Below are positions 51,876-59,806 of a stretch of DNA of 64,000 nt, in pieces. The notes beneath the pieces were generated by a model. The model was not told where the DNA came from. It searched no databases and was given only the letters and a program-made list of their open reading frames with translations. The position numbers and the translations under genes were made by a program. The stretch comes from an uncultured Draconibacterium sp. (GTDB taxonomy: Bacteria > Bacteroidota > Bacteroidia > Bacteroidales > Prolixibacteraceae), in the NCBI RefSeq assembly GCF_963674925.1, contig NZ_OY771649.1, positions 372,001 through 436,000 on the forward strand, given 5' to 3'. Numbering within the stretch: the stretch's first letter is position 1; each line of letters opens with the position of its first letter.

Positions 51876-54800
51876 GTGATTCCAGAAAATATAGCCGAAA
51901 AAATAAAATCCGTTTCCAAATTGGAAGACGTTATTTCAGATTTGAAAAAATCGGGAAAAGAATATTACACCAAGTGCCCAAAGTGCGACAAGCTCGATAC
52001 CCGCAAAAAGAAAGGGTTGATGGTTGACACCTCAAAGCAAATTTGTAAGTGCTTTAGTTGTGGATGGGGTACCAATAATGCAGTTACCTTCCTTATGGAA
52101 ACGGAAGGTAAAAAATACCCCGAGGCCCTCGCTCACCTGGCGGGGATTCACAGCATTGAAATTGAAAGCAACGAAGACCGTAAAAAGCGCCTGAAGTATG
52201 AACGCCAAACCCGGAAGAACAAAAAGATACTTACCTTTTGCGACCGGCAGCTGCGCGACTCCGGATTAACATCTGAGGATGTTGAAATAGAATTTATAGG
52301 CGACGATAAAGCCATTCACCGGCGACCGGCATTTATTTCAGGTACCCGCGATCAGTATGGTAAATACACCATTGGCGGAGCCGCCGATGATATGTTGATC
52401 TACTATCACGATCTCGATGGCAAGCCGGTAATGTACAAACCCGAAAAAAGCAATAAGCTGCTTCCCCTGGTTCGTGTGCGCTGGCAAAATCCCGATCAAC
52501 ACCTCGATAAAAATGGTAACCCGATAAAATACCAAAGTCCATCAGGCTCCGGAACTCACATTTACATCCCTCAGATCATCCGCGAATACTTCAAATTCCG
52601 CAAAAAGATTAAACGGCTTTACATCCAGGAGGGCGAAAAGAAAGCCGAAAAATGCTGTAAACACGGTATTCTGTCCATTGGTATTATGGGCATTCAAAAC
52701 CTGGGCCGTAAAGATAAAACCCTGCCTCCTGAAGTGCAACTGATCATACAAGCCTGCGAGGTTGAAGAGGTAGTATTTTTGCTCGATTCTGATTGGGATA
52801 ATCTCTCATCGAATTTAAAGAATGGCGATCACATTGATCAGCGCCCGAAAAACTTCTTTTATGCCGTAAAAAATTACAAAGAGTACATGGAAACCCTTAT
52901 TAACGTTGGGGTGAGTGTGGAAATTTACTTTGGGCATGTGCAGCAAAACGAAAAACAGGCCAAAGGGATCGACGATTTAATGGTGGCCATGCTTTATGGC
53001 AAAGAAAAAGAGCTGGTTGAAGATCTTGATTTTGCCATACACGACAAACAAGGGCAGGGGAATTACGTTCAGCTGCACAAGATCACCACCATGAACGACA
53101 ATCAGCTGGCCGATTTGTGGAAGCTGAACGATCCGGAAGAGTTTGCCAAATATCACCGCGAAGAAATTGGTGATGTAAAGGAGTTTTTCCTCAAGAAATT
53201 TAAACGCCGCTTTAACGAAGATGATAAACTGGAGCTGGCCCAAAAGTTAATGCCAGGCGAACAGTATTGGGAGCGCGATATTAAGGAAACGCGGAACGGA
53301 GCTCCGCGCGAAGAGCTGCATTTTCATTACCGGCGTTGTTTTAACTTCCTTCGTAACCGTGGTTTTCATCGTACTAACCGAAAATCAGGCGATTGGGATT
53401 TTATCCACATAGATAATAAGGTGGTGCACCTGGTTGACAACTACAAAATAAAAGATTTTGTAGTTGAATTTACCGAAGAGATAAAAGAATTTGAAGTACT
53501 TGAAATGCTTTATCGTGGTGGTCCGCAATACCTGGGGTACGAAAAACTGAGTAACCTCAAGTTCTTTCAGCCCGATTTTGAAAAGGCTGCAAAAGATAGT
53601 CAACACCTGTTTTTCCCTGATAAAATTTGGGAGATTAATGCTGATGGAATAAAGGAAATGACCTATGGCGAATTTCGCCGTTTTGTGTGGGAAGATAAAA
53701 TAATAAAAGCCAAAGTAAACGCAGCCAAACCACTGCTTAAAGCAACCCGAATGACAGATGAACTTCGCCTGAAGGTAAGCGACGAATTTAAGCACATCGA
53801 GAACGGCGAATTCTTTATTGATATTACTCCGGAAGGTGGAAAATGCCACTTCCTGCAGTTCCTTCGCAATGCCAGCAACTTCACCTGGCGGAAAGAACGT
53901 AAGTTCATGAAAACAAAAGATCCGAAAGACGAACCGGCACTCGATGAAATATTCTTAAACAACCGGCACCTGGTTAATAAACTTACCGCCATTGGTTATT
54001 TACTGCACGATTATAAAAACGACAGCGAATTAAAGGCGGTTATTGGCATGGACGGACGTATAAGTGAGGTAGGAGCCAGTAATGGCCGTAGTGGAAAAAG
54101 TTTGGTTGGCCGGGCCATCGAACAGGTAATTCCACAGGAATACATTGCTGCTAAAAACAAAAAAATAACAGAGGACCAGTTCCTGTTTTCCGATGTAACC
54201 GATAAAACCAGAAACATTTTTTTGGATGACGTTCGGGCCAATATCGATTTTGAATTTTTCTTTCCACTGATCACCGGTAAATTAAAGGTAAACGTTAAAG
54301 GCGGTGGCCGGTTCTCGCTCGAGCAGGAAGACACGCCAAAACTTTACATCTCAACCAATCATGCTATTAATGGCGATGGCAGTTCGTTTACCGATCGTCA
54401 GGCGCTACTGGCTTTTTCCGATTGGTACAACGACAACCACAAGCCGATCGACGATTTTGGCGTTAACTTTTTCAGCGAGTGGGAGCAAACCCAGTGGAAC
54501 CTTTTTTATAACCTTATGGCCACCTGCCTACAGCTTTATTTTCAGAGCATACGCGAAGAGTGGGGAGGTAAAAATAAAGGGATTGTTGAACCGCCACTCG
54601 AGAGCCTGGATAAACGCCGCTTGCGCCAGCAAATTGGCGAAGACTTTATGCAATGGGCCGATGTTGCTTTTGCTGCCACTACCGATGGAGAACCGGTTGA
54701 CGAAAACAGTGCGCTAAACAGACAGGAATCCAGGAAAGAATTGTGGGCCGATTTTGCCAAAGAAAAACCACATGCATTACGCTGGGTTACCAGTACCAAC

Positions 54801-54995
54801 TTTAAAACCCGAATGGTGAACTACTGCAAATATAAGGGCTATCATTTTAACCCTAACCGGCTCGATGCTGAAGGGATTGATTTTGGCACATGGAAAAAGG
54901 AATTACCCGGGCAAACGTTTGTTGGATCTGACCACAAAAGTGGGGGCCTTGAATACTTTACTATTGCCAGCGAGAGCTGGGCAAAACCATTTTGA
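51876..54995 (+). CDS. Phage primase-helicase with CHC2 zinc finger, TOPRIM-like and SF3 helicase domains
   Basis: A 1039-residue replication protein. Residues 10-90 are a DnaG-type CHC2 zinc-binding domain (YTKCPKCD, then CKCFSCGWG). Residues about 245-310 look TOPRIM-like (LYIQEGEKKAEKCC and the acidic LLDSDWD). Residues about 725-830 are a superfamily-3 helicase core with Walker A GASNGRSGKSLVG, Walker B-like NIFLDDV and the sensor segment KLYISTNHAI. It would prime and unwind phage DNA. The start is a GTG at 51876 (no suitable ATG before the zinc motif). It is by far the largest gene of the early operon. Confidence 0.85.
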   Translation: MIPENIAEKIKSVSKLEDVISDLKKSGKEYYTKCPKCDKLDTRKKKGLMVDTSKQICKCFSCGWGTNNAVTFLMETEGKKYPEALAHLAGIHSIEIESNEDRKKRLKYERQTRKNKKILTFCDRQLRDSGLTSEDVEIEFIGDDKAIHRRPAFISGTRDQYGKYTIGGAADDMLIYYHDLDGKPVMYKPEKSNKLLPLVRVRWQNPDQHLDKNGNPIKYQSPSGSGTHIYIPQIIREYFKFRKKIKRLYIQEGEKKAEKCCKHGILSIGIMGIQNLGRKDKTLPPEVQLIIQACEVEEVVFLLDSDWDNLSSNLKNGDHIDQRPKNFFYAVKNYKEYMETLINVGVSVEIYFGHVQQNEKQAKGIDDLMVAMLYGKEKELVEDLDFAIHDKQGQGNYVQLHKITTMNDNQLADLWKLNDPEEFAKYHREEIGDVKEFFLKKFKRRFNEDDKLELAQKLMPGEQYWERDIKETRNGAPREELHFHYRRCFNFLRNRGFHRTNRKSGDWDFIHIDNKVVHLVDNYKIKDFVVEFTEEIKEFEVLEMLYRGGPQYLGYEKLSNLKFFQPDFEKAAKDSQHLFFPDKIWEINADGIKEMTYGEFRRFVWEDKIIKAKVNAAKPLLKATRMTDELRLKVSDEFKHIENGEFFIDITPEGGKCHFLQFLRNASNFTWRKERKFMKTKDPKDEPALDEIFLNNRHLVNKLTAIGYLLHDYKNDSELKAVIGMDGRISEVGASNGRSGKSLVGRAIEQVIPQEYIAAKNKKITEDQFLFSDVTDKTRNIFLDDVRANIDFEFFFPLITGKLKVNVKGGGRFSLEQEDTPKLYISTNHAINGDGSSFTDRQALLAFSDWYNDNHKPIDDFGVNFFSEWEQTQWNLFYNLMATCLQLYFQSIREEWGGKNKGIVEPPLESLDKRRLRQQIGEDFMQWADVAFAATTDGEPVDENSALNRQESRKELWADFAKEKPHALRWVTSTNFKTRMVNYCKYKGYHFNPNRLDAEGIDFGTWKKELPGQTFVGSDHKSGGLEYFTIASESWAKPF

Positions 54996-55019
54996 TTTAC
55001 CACTTAAAAACAAATAAAT

Positions 55020-55457
55020 ATGAAACAGTTTTTTATTACAGTGCATTTAAACCAACCAAAGAATAATGCACACAAAGAGATCCAAGAATTTGCATCAGAA
55101 TACAGTAGATGTTTGATGGATGAGAGTATGATTAATAGTCTGAGATCCCAGCTACAAAAGAAGGTTGAAGAGGTTAATAAAAAGTATGCTCGCTGTCAGG
55201 ATCTTCATTTAAGTGATCGTAATTACCGCGAAGAGGGAATAATTTTTATCTCAGTTGAAGGAAACTTCCAGTTAAATCTAACAGAGGTAAAACGATACGC
55301 AGTTTCTAATCGTCACGATTATATGGTTGAACACAAACCAGGCGTAGAGAAAACGTTCAAAATATTCGATAGCCATTTTCATACTGCTATCGATAGAGTT
55401 ATGGAACAGTCCGATGGGGATTTAGCACACTACAGAATTTGGCAGCAAGTAATGTAA
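55020..55457 (+). CDS. Phage protein, unknown
   Basis: A 145-residue protein beginning MKQFFITVHLNQPKNNAHKE, with a helical first half and the pattern DSHFHTAIDRVMEQSDGDLA near the end. It starts with the exact leader ACAAATAAATATG, 24 bases after the primase stop. No recognised domain. Confidence 0.6.
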   Translation: MKQFFITVHLNQPKNNAHKEIQEFASEYSRCLMDESMINSLRSQLQKKVEEVNKKYARCQDLHLSDRNYREEGIIFISVEGNFQLNLTEVKRYAVSNRHDYMVEHKPGVEKTFKIFDSHFHTAIDRVMEQSDGDLAHYRIWQQVM

Positions 55458-55461
55458 TACC

Positions 55462-55758
55462 ATGGCACTTTCATTCGAGGCATATAAAAAAAAGGTTTGG
55501 GCTTTCCTCAATAATATGAAACCCGGCGACCGCTATTTGATTTCTGAAATCTGTGAAAAGGAAAACGAAACCAAATTTATTGTCTGTGTAAAAGCATGGA
55601 TGGACAACATGCCTTGGCAGGGTGGACTTAGTTTTAATGCCGATTATTCAGAATTCTACATGACTCATATTCCTAATGTTATTACAAATGAAATTAATAG
55701 TACAATCAAACTACAAGAAGCTAAATTATCCGGGCATAGCCTATCCAATAACCGTTAA
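55462..55758 (+). CDS. Phage protein, unknown
   Basis: A 98-residue protein, MALSFEAYKKKVWAFLNNMK, four bases after the previous stop. The first 75 residues look like a compact alpha/beta domain (KPGDRYLISEICEKENETKF). The last about 25 overlap the next gene in another frame by 71-83 bases. No recognised domain. Confidence 0.58.
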   Translation: MALSFEAYKKKVWAFLNNMKPGDRYLISEICEKENETKFIVCVKAWMDNMPWQGGLSFNADYSEFYMTHIPNVITNEINSTIKLQEAKLSGHSLSNNR

Positions 55759-56200
55759 TGCCGATGGCACAGAAATAATCTATCGCGGGGCTCCTGTCAA
55801 CCAGTTCCTGGTTAAAGGCAAAAAGCACCGGAAGGGGCATTACGCTGTTTGCATTGAAAATCAGCAAATATATCGTTCAAAACTTGTAGCCCTGGCATGG
55901 GTGCCAAATCCCAACAATTACCCGCTTGTGTTGCACAACAATTGCGACACTACTTACGATTACTACCGGAACCTGAATTGGGGAACGCGCGCAATGATGG
56001 TTCAAAACATGCAAGTACAGGGAATAATTGGTGGGGCAAATCCCAAATTCAGAGGATCCTCTAAAATAAGTGCAGAGGAGGCCGAAGCAATCGCTCTACG
56101 CCTTAAAAATGGCGATACCGGCAGATCAATTGCTGCCGAATATCAGGTGTCAGAGATGGCAATTACCCGAATTAGAAAACGATACTTAAAAACTGAGTGA
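55688..56200 (+). CDS. HNH-like protein with C-terminal helix-turn-helix
   Basis: About 170 residues from the ATG at 55688 (an ATG at 55676 adds four). The middle, YRSKLVALAWVPNPNNYPLV followed by LHNNCDTTYDYYRNLNWGT, matches the spacing of phage HNH_3 endonucleases (PNPxxxPxVxH...NLxWxT), but the usual second catalytic residues are altered (HNNC in place of HIDG), so nuclease activity is doubtful. Residues about 125-165 form a helix-turn-helix (AIALRLKNGDTGRSIAAEYQ, VSEMAITRIRKR). It overlaps the upstream gene by about 71 bases and shares TGATG-type coupling with the downstream gene. Confidence 0.68.
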   Translation: MKLIVQSNYKKLNYPGIAYPITVNADGTEIIYRGAPVNQFLVKGKKHRKGHYAVCIENQQIYRSKLVALAWVPNPNNYPLVLHNNCDTTYDYYRNLNWGTRAMMVQNMQVQGIIGGANPKFRGSSKISAEEAEAIALRLKNGDTGRSIAAEYQVSEMAITRIRKRYLKTE

Positions 56201-56493
56201 TGAAAACGTACACCATTCCGCTAAAAGTGCTAATCGCCTATAACCTGGATGTTGACACCTGTATTCGGTTCGTGCTGCCAGATGATCAGGCTCGATACAC
56301 AGTTGAACTCGATAACGACCTCGGAGTAAAAGATAAACAGATTGTTGCCACCTGCAACGGACGCGAATATCTCTTTCATCCAGATCAACCGGTTACTTAT
56401 CCCGGAAGGTATTTACGACAGGTTTGGAAAGACTGGAAAGAACATGGCCGCGAGGCTTTTGAGAATTGGTTTAACAACAAAACAGAACAATGA
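56200..56493 (+). CDS. Phage protein, unknown
   Basis: A 97-residue protein, MKTYTIPLKVLIAYNLDVDT. ATG 56200 overlaps the last base of the previous TGA and is preferred over a GTG one codon upstream. The sequence has beta strands followed by a C-terminal amphipathic helix rich in aromatic residues. The stop overlaps the next ATG by four bases. Confidence 0.6.
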   Translation: MKTYTIPLKVLIAYNLDVDTCIRFVLPDDQARYTVELDNDLGVKDKQIVATCNGREYLFHPDQPVTYPGRYLRQVWKDWKEHGREAFENWFNNKTEQ

Positions 56494-56762
56494 AAGCTAT
56501 ACTATTTCGAGATATAAACGAGGCCGACCGTGAGCTCTTCGAAACTATTATGCAGATAACCGGCAACCAGGTTGCAACAACAGCAATTAAAGAAGCTCTT
56601 ACCCGCTGGTTAGAGGATCGGGAAAAATTAAATAGAGTCTGGCTAAAGAACCGGGAATTGAATGAAGAAAATCACGAACTGCAGATGAAACTGGCCAACC
56701 AGGACGCCCGGGCGAAAAATTTAAAAAAGGCATTAACCAAATTTTTAGAACCTGATAGTTAA
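56490..56762 (+). CDS. Small coiled-coil phage protein
   Basis: A 90-residue protein, MKAILFRDINEADRELFETI, with a long heptad-like helix from about residue 45 (LNRVWLKNRELNEENHELQM). Residues 20-44 (ETIMQITGNQVATTAIKEAL) look like a ribbon-helix or small helical domain. It overlaps the upstream gene by four bases. A 135-bp repeat-bearing gap follows. Confidence 0.58.
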   Translation: MKAILFRDINEADRELFETIMQITGNQVATTAIKEALTRWLEDREKLNRVWLKNRELNEENHELQMKLANQDARAKNLKKALTKFLEPDS

Positions 56763-56874
56763 CACTCCGGGAATGGATCCAGCTGGACCCAAGATCCTGC
56801 AGCTGTAAAATCGTTAACACTTCCAGCTGGCCAGCTCCGCTTCCGGGAACAAAAATGTTAACACCGCAATCAGT
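56758..56874. repeat. Three GTTAACAC motifs in a 55-bp periodic block
   Basis: GTTAACAC occurs at 56758-56765, 56813-56820 and 56867-56874, spaced 55 and 54 bases. The units also share CCAGCTGG (near 56779 and 56823) and TCCGGGAA (near 56767 and 56841). The block fills the gap before the ACAAATAAATATG leader of the next gene. It could be a protein-binding array or iteron. Confidence 0.6.
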
Positions 56875-56897
56875 AATAAATACTAAAACAAATAAAT

Positions 56898-57368
56898 ATG
56901 CAAGTAAAATTAAGAACAAAAAGAATAATAGTTGGCTACTCCCAACTGTTTGGTGTTTCGCATACGCGGATAAAAGCCAGAGGCCGAAAACCTAATAATA
57001 ACTGGCATTGTAATATGATCGATTATTTGAGAGAAAAGAATGGCAGTTATACATCCGAGTGGCGTTTGGTTAAAGAGCCTCGAGGGTACATTTTTCGCGA
57101 AGTACTTGGCGATTCAGGAATAAGTGGTCACCACAAAACGATGAAATCGGCAATTGTTTCGGCTCTGCCCTTTGCAACTATACATGTTGACGAACCTTTC
57201 GAGCATGAATCATTACCCGACTTTAATCGATACAAGAAATATCACGAAGCCAGGAGTAACGGGTGTAAGCATAAAAATGTTAAGCGCCACAATCGATATA
57301 CTTTTTGGGTATGTCCGGATTGCAATGAAACATGGGATTCTGACACCAAAATGGAGGATATAAAATGA
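56898..57368 (+). CDS. Phage protein with zinc-ribbon-like tail
   Basis: A 156-residue basic protein beginning MQVKLRTKRIIVGYSQLFGV. The C-terminal 40 residues contain CKHKNVKRHNRYTFWVCPDC, with paired metal-ligand positions that suggest a zinc ribbon. It uses the ACAAATAAATATG leader and overlaps the sigma-factor gene by four bases (ATGA), so it may act with it. No named family. Confidence 0.6.
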   Translation: MQVKLRTKRIIVGYSQLFGVSHTRIKARGRKPNNNWHCNMIDYLREKNGSYTSEWRLVKEPRGYIFREVLGDSGISGHHKTMKSAIVSALPFATIHVDEPFEHESLPDFNRYKKYHEARSNGCKHKNVKRHNRYTFWVCPDCNETWDSDTKMEDIK

Positions 57369-57835
57369 CACAAACTCAACTCGCCAATAATGTAATTGAG
57401 ATCCGGCCAATGCTGCTATCCGTGGCCCGAAAATATGCCGGCAATACACACGATGCTGAAGACCTGGTTAGCGAAACCATTCTAAAAATGTTCCGGAGCC
57501 TGCACACCTACGACGATAAGCAATCGTTTCACGGTTGGGCCGTGGTGATCCTTAAAAATGCGTACATCGATTCTACACGCAAAAACTGGAATAAACTGGC
57601 CCATATCGAAATTCAGGATTACATGAAAGGCACCGTTGCCGATGCCGACCGGCTGCTGATCTACAACGAAGCCATTCAGCTTACCAATTGCCTGAAGGAT
57701 CGCGAACGCGAGATACTGGTGAAATATGCCATTGGGTATACCTACGAAGAACTGGCCAAACAATGGGGGCTAAAACTTAGTGCCATAAAAACAACCATAC
57801 ACCGGGCCCGAAAGAAACTGAGCAAAGTAGCATGA
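57365..57835 (+). CDS. Phage-encoded ECF-type RNA polymerase sigma factor
   Basis: A 156-residue protein with sigma-70 regions 2 and 4. Region 2: YAGNTHDAEDLVSETILKMF and SFHGWAVVILKNAYIDSTRK (residues 24-72). Region 4: REREILVKYAIGYTYEELAK and LKLSAIKTTIHRARKKL (about 110-152). This is the size and layout of an extracytoplasmic-function sigma factor that directs RNA polymerase to specific promoters. It sits between the zinc-ribbon gene and the ASCH-XRE gene with four-base overlaps on both sides. A role in phage middle or late transcription is inferred; no adjacent anti-sigma gene with membrane helices is seen. Confidence 0.82.
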   Translation: MTQTQLANNVIEIRPMLLSVARKYAGNTHDAEDLVSETILKMFRSLHTYDDKQSFHGWAVVILKNAYIDSTRKNWNKLAHIEIQDYMKGTVADADRLLIYNEAIQLTNCLKDREREILVKYAIGYTYEELAKQWGLKLSAIKTTIHRARKKLSKVA

Positions 57836-58374
57836 TAATGGAAAAAGCATTATTCATCCCACTAAAAAAGGAACACTTCGAGGACTTCGAATCCGGAATA
57901 AAAACAAAAGAGTTTCGTCCGTATGGGAAGCGATGGAACGAAAAAAACTGCCGGGTTGGACGACAAGTACTTTTAAGTTGCGGTTATGGAAAATATCGCA
58001 GGCTTAATGGCATTATAAAATCATTCACAAAAGTGCCGGCAAAAGATTCAGAAGGCCGGGATCCTTTTTATTCGATCTATGGCACCGATCCCGACAAGAT
58101 GGTTGCAGAAATTGAAATAACACTTCTGGATCTTTCTCAGCTGAATATAAAACAGAAGATCGGCCACCGCATTATCGAGCTTCGCCAGGCGAAAGAAATT
58201 TCCCAGGAAGAGCTCGCTTTAAAAGCCGGTTACGACAAATCACATATCAGCAGTATCGAGTGCGGCAAAACAAATACTCCGCTTCAAATAATTTACGACA
58301 TAGCCTGTACATTGGGTGTTGGATTGTCGGAATTTTTCTCTGGAGCAATATTCAATGAAAATAGTTATGGCTAA
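57832..58374 (+). CDS. ASCH domain-XRE helix-turn-helix fusion
   Basis: A 180-residue cytoplasmic protein. Residues 3-105 resemble a phage-type ASCH/PUA-like domain (LFIPLKKEHFEDFESGIKTK, VLLSCGYGKYRRLNGIIKSF), a fold that binds RNA or modified nucleotides. Residues 110-172 are an XRE helix-turn-helix (LRQAKEISQEELALKAGYDK, SHISSIECGKTNTPLQ). It overlaps the sigma gene by four bases. The joining of a putative nucleic-acid modification or RNA reader to a DNA-binding domain is not common. Met3 at 57838 could be an alternative start. Confidence 0.7.
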   Translation: MIMEKALFIPLKKEHFEDFESGIKTKEFRPYGKRWNEKNCRVGRQVLLSCGYGKYRRLNGIIKSFTKVPAKDSEGRDPFYSIYGTDPDKMVAEIEITLLDLSQLNIKQKIGHRIIELRQAKEISQEELALKAGYDKSHISSIECGKTNTPLQIIYDIACTLGVGLSEFFSGAIFNENSYG

Positions 58375-58540
58375 ACTAAGCTGCAATTGCCCGCGCTGCC
58401 ACATTGGTAAGATCCACATTGATAGCAGTTATTCAAAAACAGAAGGCTGCACCGTGGTAATTGTTAACCAGTGCTCCAGGTGCAAACACCAATTGCAGAA
58501 TTATGAAATAATGTACATGCTGGCATTAAGGCCGGCATAA
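58367..58540 (+). CDS. Small zinc-ribbon protein
   Basis: About 57 residues from the ATG at 58367 (MAKLSCNCPRCHIGKIHIDS), with two ligand pairs, CPRC and CSRC, spaced 30 residues apart, like a zinc ribbon. An in-frame ATG at 58355 is possible. It overlaps the end of the ASCH-XRE gene by eight bases. The gene is followed by the first copy of the duplicated hairpin element. Confidence 0.6.
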   Translation: MAKLSCNCPRCHIGKIHIDSSYSKTEGCTVVIVNQCSRCKHQLQNYEIMYMLALRPA

Positions 58541-58616
58541 AAATAAACAGCACCCAGGAGCCGCGGGAACCTAATAATTAATAATCGTTTTTATTCGAGA
58601 TCTCCCGCTGGCTTTT
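58531..58616 (+). other. Duplicated hairpin element, copy 1
   Basis: GGAGCCGCGGGA (58557-58568) pairs with TCCCGCTGGCTT (from 58603) leaving one bulged T; two G-U pairs close the base. The loop has TAATTAATAATCGTTTTTATTC. It follows a stop codon and AAATAAACAG. The same build recurs at 59,787-59,872, with base changes on both sides of the stem that keep pairing. Confidence 0.65.
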
Positions 58617-58650
58617 TGGTTCTGCTTTAAAACTATTTGAAACAAACGAT

Positions 58651-58992
58651 ATGACAGCAGAACAATTATTGAAACCAAGATTTGAGGTAATCGCAGATTA
58701 TCCAAAATCTATTTTTAAAGTAGGTGAAATTCTAAATGGAGAACTTATCTATTGTGATACTAATGGGCCAAAATATTCAGACTATCCACACCTGTTTAAA
58801 AAGTTGAATTGGTGGGAGAATCGAAAAGAAAGCGAAATGCCCAAAAAGATTACTTCTCCCGACTTCGACGATGTTTATGAGATAGTTAAATGGGATATGG
58901 ATATGATGTTTGGATTTACCGATATAAAGAAAAGACAAGGTTGTGATTTGTGCCTATTTGTACCTTATCATGGATATTTCCCTGTCGATTAA
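58651..58992 (+). CDS. Phage protein, unknown
   Basis: A 113-residue protein, MTAEQLLKPRFEVIADYPKS. The start resembles small phage proteins with a KVGEILNGELIYCDTNG beta region. No known domain. It follows the hairpin element by 35 bases and is followed by a 185-bp stretch with an opposite-strand mini-gene. Confidence 0.6.
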   Translation: MTAEQLLKPRFEVIADYPKSIFKVGEILNGELIYCDTNGPKYSDYPHLFKKLNWWENRKESEMPKKITSPDFDDVYEIVKWDMDMMFGFTDIKKRQGCDLCLFVPYHGYFPVD

Positions 58993-59019
58993 AATAGTTC
59001 AACAAGACAGATAGCCGAA

Positions 59020-59151
59020 CTAGAACCAGCCGAGCTGCAGATACGAATTAAGCAAACCGATAATGATTATAACAGCAGCAAAAATCAGTATTGGCCACAG
59101 GCTTCCGCCAAATCGCTTACGCATGTAGTTTTTCAAGTAATCATCGTCCAT
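59020..59151 (-). CDS. Opposite-strand mini membrane protein
   Basis: A 43-residue open frame on the minus strand, from ATG 59149-59151. The N terminus is charged (MDDDYLKNYMRKRFGG), then one strong membrane span (LWPILIFAAVIIIIGLL), then a short polar tail. It fills the only gap between rightward genes. Sense and spacing are consistent with a genuine small gene, perhaps a superinfection or holin-type protein, but no function can be assigned. Confidence 0.45.
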   Translation of the reverse strand: MDDDYLKNYMRKRFGGSLWPILIFAAVIIIIGLLNSYLQLGWF

Positions 59152-59177
59152 ACTGCAAGTTACAAAACATCAACGAA

Positions 59178-59399
59178 ATGAATACAATAACTAAAACATT
59201 CGAAGAACTGGAGCCCGACGATATTATTATCGTGCCCGGAGATCCAACATGCATTTTCCCTCAGTTCAGGAAAGATACGGAATGGACCGTTGAAGAAAAG
59301 TACCAGAATGAAAAGCAGGTAAAGGTAAAAGAGCTTGGGGGGGTAGTGGTACACATGTCAGAATATACAGTAAAGCAAGATATAGAACAACAATTATGA
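59178..59399 (+). CDS. Phage protein, unknown
   Basis: A 73-residue acidic protein starting at ATG 59178 (MNTITKTFEELEPDDIIIVP), preferred because the earlier in-frame start at 59091 would overlap the mini membrane gene and reads as non-coding. It overlaps the next gene by four bases. No known domain. Confidence 0.55.
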   Translation: MNTITKTFEELEPDDIIIVPGDPTCIFPQFRKDTEWTVEEKYQNEKQVKVKELGGVVVHMSEYTVKQDIEQQL

Positions 59400-59806
59400 A
59401 ATACACAATTTTACTTTTTACCTTCCTGGTAGCAGCTACATTGGCAGGTAACGCACAAGATCAGGCGAAACAAGATCAACCAACCTTTACTCCGGAAGAA
59501 ACCAAAATGTACGAATCGGCCATTGCCCGGTACGACGAATACCAGGAGGCCATAAAAGCTTTTAACGAAGCCACCGAAAAATTTGCAGCGTCCGACTCAA
59601 TATTAAAAGCCGGTTACATTGCCAGCGTCGATTCGTTTACTCACATCGAGATGGTGAAACAGGAAACGCCAATCCAGTACGTTAAAAACGGTGAGCTGGT
59701 GGTGGAAGATGATTACCAGGAAAAACGCACCCGGAAACCATTGCCGGCAACACAGCAAGGCTATGCGGCGTATGTCGAGGAACTAAGGCTGGCCATAAAG
59801 AAATAA
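59396..59806 (+). CDS. Exported phage protein, unknown
   Basis: A 136-residue protein with a clean signal peptide (MKYTILLFTFLVAATLAGNA, then QDQ), so it goes to the periplasm or outer membrane. The mature part is charged and helical (PEETKMYESAIARYDEYQEA) with a proline-rich stretch RTRKPLPATQQ. A Bacteroidota phage gene for an exported protein could act in lysis or in protecting the lysogen; neither is shown. It overlaps its upstream gene by four bases and is followed by the second hairpin element. Confidence 0.6.
   Translation: MKYTILLFTFLVAATLAGNAQDQAKQDQPTFTPEETKMYESAIARYDEYQEAIKAFNEATEKFAASDSILKAGYIASVDSFTHIEMVKQETPIQYVKNGELVVEDDYQEKRTRKPLPATQQGYAAYVEELRLAIKK

Noticed and set aside
55688..56200. 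Active HNH homing endonuclease
   Set aside because: The H-N-H catalytic set is not intact (HNNC replaces the usual HIDG segment), so only an HNH-like fold is claimed.
56758..56874. Periodic GTTAACAC repeats considered as a CRISPR array
   Set aside because: The repeats are only 8 bases with partly similar spacers, and no cas genes occur in the window.
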